Below are positions 61,340-64,000 of a stretch of DNA of 64,000 nt, piece by piece. This DNA comes from Betaproteobacteria bacterium (GTDB lineage: Bacteria; Pseudomonadota; Gammaproteobacteria; Burkholderiales; Burkholderiaceae). The notes beneath the pieces were generated by a model that was given only the letters and a program-made list of their open reading frames with translations, was not told the DNA's origin and did not search any database. Numbering within the stretch: the stretch's first letter is position 1; each line of letters starts with the position of its first letter. The stretch lies in the NCBI GenBank assembly GCA_009927445.1, contig RFMZ01000288.1:1-64000 (forward strand). The letters are read 5' to 3'. The position numbers and the translations under genes are program-made.

Positions 61340-62331
61340 ATGACAAAAGATATTCATCTTGTCATTACCTCGGGTGAACCCGCTGGCATAGGCCCTGAGG
61401 TGAGTTATCAGGCAGCTATGGGGTTTATTCAGGACTATCCGGATACGCATATTTCTATTTGGGTGATAGACAATTATTTCCGAAGTTGTCCACCTCATCC
61501 AATACGCGCCTGCAAGTACGCCATGTGGATTTGCTAGGGGAGCATGCATTTGGGAAGTTAAACGTTCAAAATGCGCAATATGTCTTAGAATTATTAGACC
61601 AAGCTTTTGAATTATGTCGCAGTCAGCAGTGTCAAGCGATGGTAACTGCACCATTACAAAAAAGTGTGATCAACGACGCTGGCGTGAATTTTTCTGGGCA
61701 TACCGAATATTTAGCAGCAAAAGCAGGTGTTTCGCAAGTCGTCATGATGCTGTGCGGGGATGTCCAGTTTGGCTCACCACCAAGACCTATTTTGCGAGTA
61801 GCCTTAGTGACAACCCATTTAGCACTGCAGGACGTACCGCGAGCCATCAATCAAGCATTAGTAGCCAAGTGCATTGCAATTATTGACCATGATTTAAAGA
61901 GTTATTTTGGTATTACGCATCCAAAAATTCGTGTAGCAGGTTTAAACCCCCATGCGGGAGAATCTGGGTACTTGGGTCAAGAAGAGATCTTACACATTAC
62001 CCCAGCGATTCAGGAAGCGAGTGCGCGGGGGATATACGTCACGGGGCCTTACCCGGCAGATACGATGTTTGATTTGAAAAGCTTAGCAGAAGTAGACGTG
62101 TTCTTAGCGATGTATCACGATCAGGGTTTAGCTCCTTTGAAGTTTGCCACTTTTGGTACGGGTGTAAATGTTACATTGGGGTTGCCAATCATTAGAACCT
62201 CAGTTGACCACGGCACAGCATTAGATATTGCAGGCCGAAACATGGCAGACTCAAGTAGCATGTACGCTGCCTTAAAGTTGGCTTATGACATGGTGCAGAA
62301 AAATAGACGGTATGGCACATCAGGCTCGTAA
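61340..62331 (+). pseudogene. pdxA: 4-hydroxythreonine-4-phosphate dehydrogenase, single-base frameshift
   Basis: Oxidises 4-phosphohydroxythreonine in pyridoxal 5'-phosphate synthesis. Restored it is about 330 residues: ITSGEPAGIGPEV at the start, then the metal-binding FSGHTEYLAAK, AGLNPHAGESG, PYPADTMFD and MYHDQGLAPLK. The frame breaks near 61458-61460, where ATTTGGGTGAT lacks one T for ISILGDRQLF. The remainder is intact to TAA at 62331 and overlaps rsmA by 20 bases. One T lost from a TTTT run, by error or mutation. Confidence 0.9.
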
Positions 62332-63127
62332 GCGATTTGGGCAACATTTTTTAGTTGATCAGTCGATAATTGCTGCGATTATTTCCAGGATTCGTCCCCA
62401 CAGTCTGGACCGTGTTTTAGAGATTGGACCTGGATTAGGAGCGATGACTTTTTCACTCATAGACCATCTAAGCACTTTAGATGTCGTGGAATTAGACCGT
62501 GATTTAGTGAAGTATTGGCAAGCTAAGGAAATTAGTAAGTTACAAATTTATGAAGCAGATGCTTTGCAATTTGATTTTTTAGATTGGGCTAATCTCGCCC
62601 AGCAAGATTTAGTTATAAAAAATCATGCTGGGCGAGTGAAGATTGTTGGTAATTTACCTTACAACATATCATCACCTTTATTATTTCATTTGATGATGGC
62701 CATTGAATCGGTGGATGAGCAGATTTTTATGTTGCAAAAAGAGGTAGTAGATCGGATGGTTGCAAAGGTTGGTGATTCTGAGTATGGTCGGTTATCAGTC
62801 ATGTTGGGAGCGCGTTATCAGATTGAGCATTGCTTTGATGTTCCTCCAGTATCTTTTGATCCGCCGCCGAAGGTAAACTCAGCGATTGTGGCCATGTATC
62901 CCAGACGGGGGACGGGTATTTCAGCAGCAGTATGGCATGCTATGGAGATATTAGTAGCGAAGGCCTTTGCCCAACGACGTAAAGTATTAGCAAATAATTT
63001 AGGAGATTACAAGCAGATACTCGATTTGAATGGATCTATTTTACGTGCCCGTGCGCAAGAGATTTCGATTGAACAGTATTTATTGTGGGCAGAGCAAATA
63101 GTTGATCGCTCAGGCACTGATCACTAG
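62312..63127 (+). CDS. rsmA: 16S rRNA (adenine1518-N6/adenine1519-N6)-dimethyltransferase
   Basis: Dimethylates two adjacent adenines near the 3' end of 16S rRNA (KsgA). The 271-residue enzyme has KRFGQHFLVDQSI at the N-terminus, the SAM motif LEIGPGLGAMTFSL, the catalytic NLPYNISSPLLFHL and FDPPPKVNSAIVAM. The start ATG at 62312 lies in the tail of pdxA; an in-frame start nine codons upstream adds non-conserved residues. Converges on plsC with a 10-base gap. Confidence 0.95.
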   Translation: MAHQARKRFGQHFLVDQSIIAAIISRIRPHSLDRVLEIGPGLGAMTFSLIDHLSTLDVVELDRDLVKYWQAKEISKLQIYEADALQFDFLDWANLAQQDLVIKNHAGRVKIVGNLPYNISSPLLFHLMMAIESVDEQIFMLQKEVVDRMVAKVGDSEYGRLSVMLGARYQIEHCFDVPPVSFDPPPKVNSAIVAMYPRRGTGISAAVWHAMEILVAKAFAQRRKVLANNLGDYKQILDLNGSILRARAQEISIEQYLLWAEQIVDRSGTDH

Positions 63128-63137
63128 CCGAGTAGGT

Positions 63138-63900
63138 TTAGTTTATTGACGGTATGGCAGAAGTTGGAGAGTACGCAGCTGAGTCGATCACGCGCATTTC
63201 TGTTTCAATCCAATTCTCAACTTCACGAATCACCACAGAGGGATTTTTATCTTTGGTAGTAATCAGTGGTCCAATGGAGACGGTGACTATTCCGGGATAT
63301 TTTAAAAAGCTATTTTTAGGCCAAACTTGGCCGGCATTATGGGCAATTGGAATAATATCTGCAGCGGTATCGACAGCCAGCCTAGCCCCACCCTTGCGGT
63401 AAGGAATTTGTGTGCCCGTTTTGGCCCTCGTACCTTCGGGATAAATAATAATCCAGCAACCTTGAGATAGTCGGATTCGACCTTGTTCTGCTACAGCCAG
63501 TGCCGCTTTGTCGCGTTGCTGACGATCTATATGAATCATCCTGAGCATCCCGAGTGTCCAGCCGAAAAATGGTATGTAGAGCAATTCTTTTTTAAATACG
63601 TAGCAGAGTTGTTTTGGAAATAAGGCAATATAGGCAATCGTCTCCCAAGCGGATTGATGCTTCGAGAGCAAAATGATTGGCTTATCGAGCACGGCTAGCA
63701 TGTTTGACATCCCTTTCATTTCATAGCGAACTGCACAGAAAAGTTTGTAGCAGCCAAAGCGCTCCATGAGACCAGCCACGAATATAGGTGTATCTTGCCG
63801 AGGTCGACATGAATGGGTAGATCAAAAAGCAGCTAAAGGCATATAAAACAGTAAATACAGCTAAACACATAAAAAATAATAAAGAACGTAAAAAAGTCAT
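63138..63900 (-). pseudogene. plsC: 1-acyl-glycerol-3-phosphate acyltransferase with a hidden frameshift
   Basis: Second acylation step of phospholipid synthesis. An open frame of 213 codons starts with GTG at 63779 but lacks the usual N-terminal membrane helix. Reading upstream in another frame gives MTFLRSLLFFMCLAVFTVLY and on to SARYTYIRGWSHG, starting at ATG 63900, which matches the family N-terminus. The frames join near 63739-63742 (four T on the coding strand) if one T is removed, giving QTFCAVRYEMKG. The acyltransferase motifs HQSAWE and YPEGTRAK are intact. Restored length is about 253 residues. The ATG overlaps the gmhB stop. Confidence 0.82.
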
Positions 63901-64000
63901 TTGGTAGTTTGCAAAAAATGACTAACAAAGGCAGCCAGATCAGCATGAATGGCTGTATAGGGTGGCAATCCACCTTCCTCTCGGGTTTTGGTACCCTTCC
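63897..64000 (-). CDS. gmhB: 3' end of D-glycero-D-manno-heptose 1,7-bisphosphate 7-phosphatase (partial)
   Basis: The window edge cuts this gene. The last codons read KGTKTREEGGLPPYTAIHAD then LAAFVSHFLQTTK, closely matching the GmhB C-terminus (KT-x2-EGG-LP...). The stop TGA (63897-63899) overlaps the plsC ATG. GmhB makes the heptose precursor of LPS inner core; the pairing with plsC is usual in proteobacteria. Confidence 0.75.
   Translation of the reverse strand, partial: KGTKTREEGGLPPYTAIHADLAAFVSHFLQTTK

Noticed and set aside
63138-63779. A complete 213-residue PlsC starting at the internal GTG
   Set aside because: It lacks the family's N-terminal membrane helix, which is present upstream in another frame up to the gmhB overlap.

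Overview
The window looks like a chromosome segment from a betaproteobacterium of the order Burkholderiales. Small intergenic gaps, moderate AT-richness and gene order (TPR/lolB-ispE-tRNA-Gln-prs-rplY; kdsD-kdsC-lptCAB-hpf-ptsN-hprK-rapZ; amgK-murU next to lptD-surA-pdxA-rsmA; ubiE-ubiJ-ubiB) suggest a streamlined Polynucleobacter-like member of the Burkholderiaceae. That placement is inference from family knowledge; no database search was possible. Nearly all of the window is housekeeping sequence. I see no prophage, intact insertion sequence, CRISPR array, integron or secretion cluster.

Layout. 1-4395 (minus): rplY, prs, tRNA-Gln, ispE and a TPR protein fused to a LolB domain. 4434-6367 (plus): mutM-mutY base-excision repair. 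6364-12805 (minus): a cell-envelope and nitrogen-PTS block (kdsD, kdsC, lptC, lptA, lptB, hpf, ptsN, hprK, rapZ) with no rpoN at its usual place. 12818-24662: a Kef-type antiporter, uvrA, an MFS exporter, ssb, a Bug/TctC binding protein, queF, a 5'-nucleotidase, ilvA and a YqaA-like membrane protein. 24772-40517 (plus): a giant D-lactate dehydrogenase-type flavo/iron-sulfur protein, DUF971, ubiE-ubiJ-ubiB, a sodium:solute symporter, DUF502, aspS, an Atm1-type ABC exporter, glycerate kinase, pyrC and the RNase P RNA. 40518-42060: a small accessory patch with a toxin-antitoxin remnant cut off at the 3' end of rnpB, an OsmC protein and a candidate small RNA. 42060-47748: rplM-rpsI, argC, erpA, anmK, tyrS and a phosphoglycerate-mutase-like protein. 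47745-57331 (minus): ruvB-ruvA-ruvC-purH-fis-dusB, ubiH-like, pepP, murU, amgK. 57366-63127 (plus): lptD-surA-pdxA-rsmA. 63138-64000 (minus): plsC and the 3' end of gmhB.

How genes work together. Lipopolysaccharide is the main theme: KdsD and KdsC make Kdo, GmhB makes the heptose precursor, LptA/B/C and LptD transport LPS, and SurA folds LptD. AnmK, AmgK and MurU belong to the MurNAc recycling route. UbiE, UbiJ, UbiB and a UbiH-like hydroxylase serve ubiquinone synthesis. MutM/MutY, UvrA and RuvABC are DNA repair.

Most striking is a set of nine small frameshifts in eight genes (uvrA, a symporter, aspS twice, glycerate kinase, rplM, anmK, pdxA, plsC). Two (anmK, plsC) become visible only by translating beyond the apparent ends of the open frames. 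All keep clean, family-like sequence on both sides, and most fit a one-base loss from a short run of identical bases. Because aspS and rplM should be essential, consensus errors are the simplest explanation, with very recent decay (as in endosymbiotic Polynucleobacter) the alternative. The best candidates for new biology are a roughly 95-nt putative small RNA in front of rplM, the toxin gene truncated at the rnpB terminus, and the TPR-LolB fusion.
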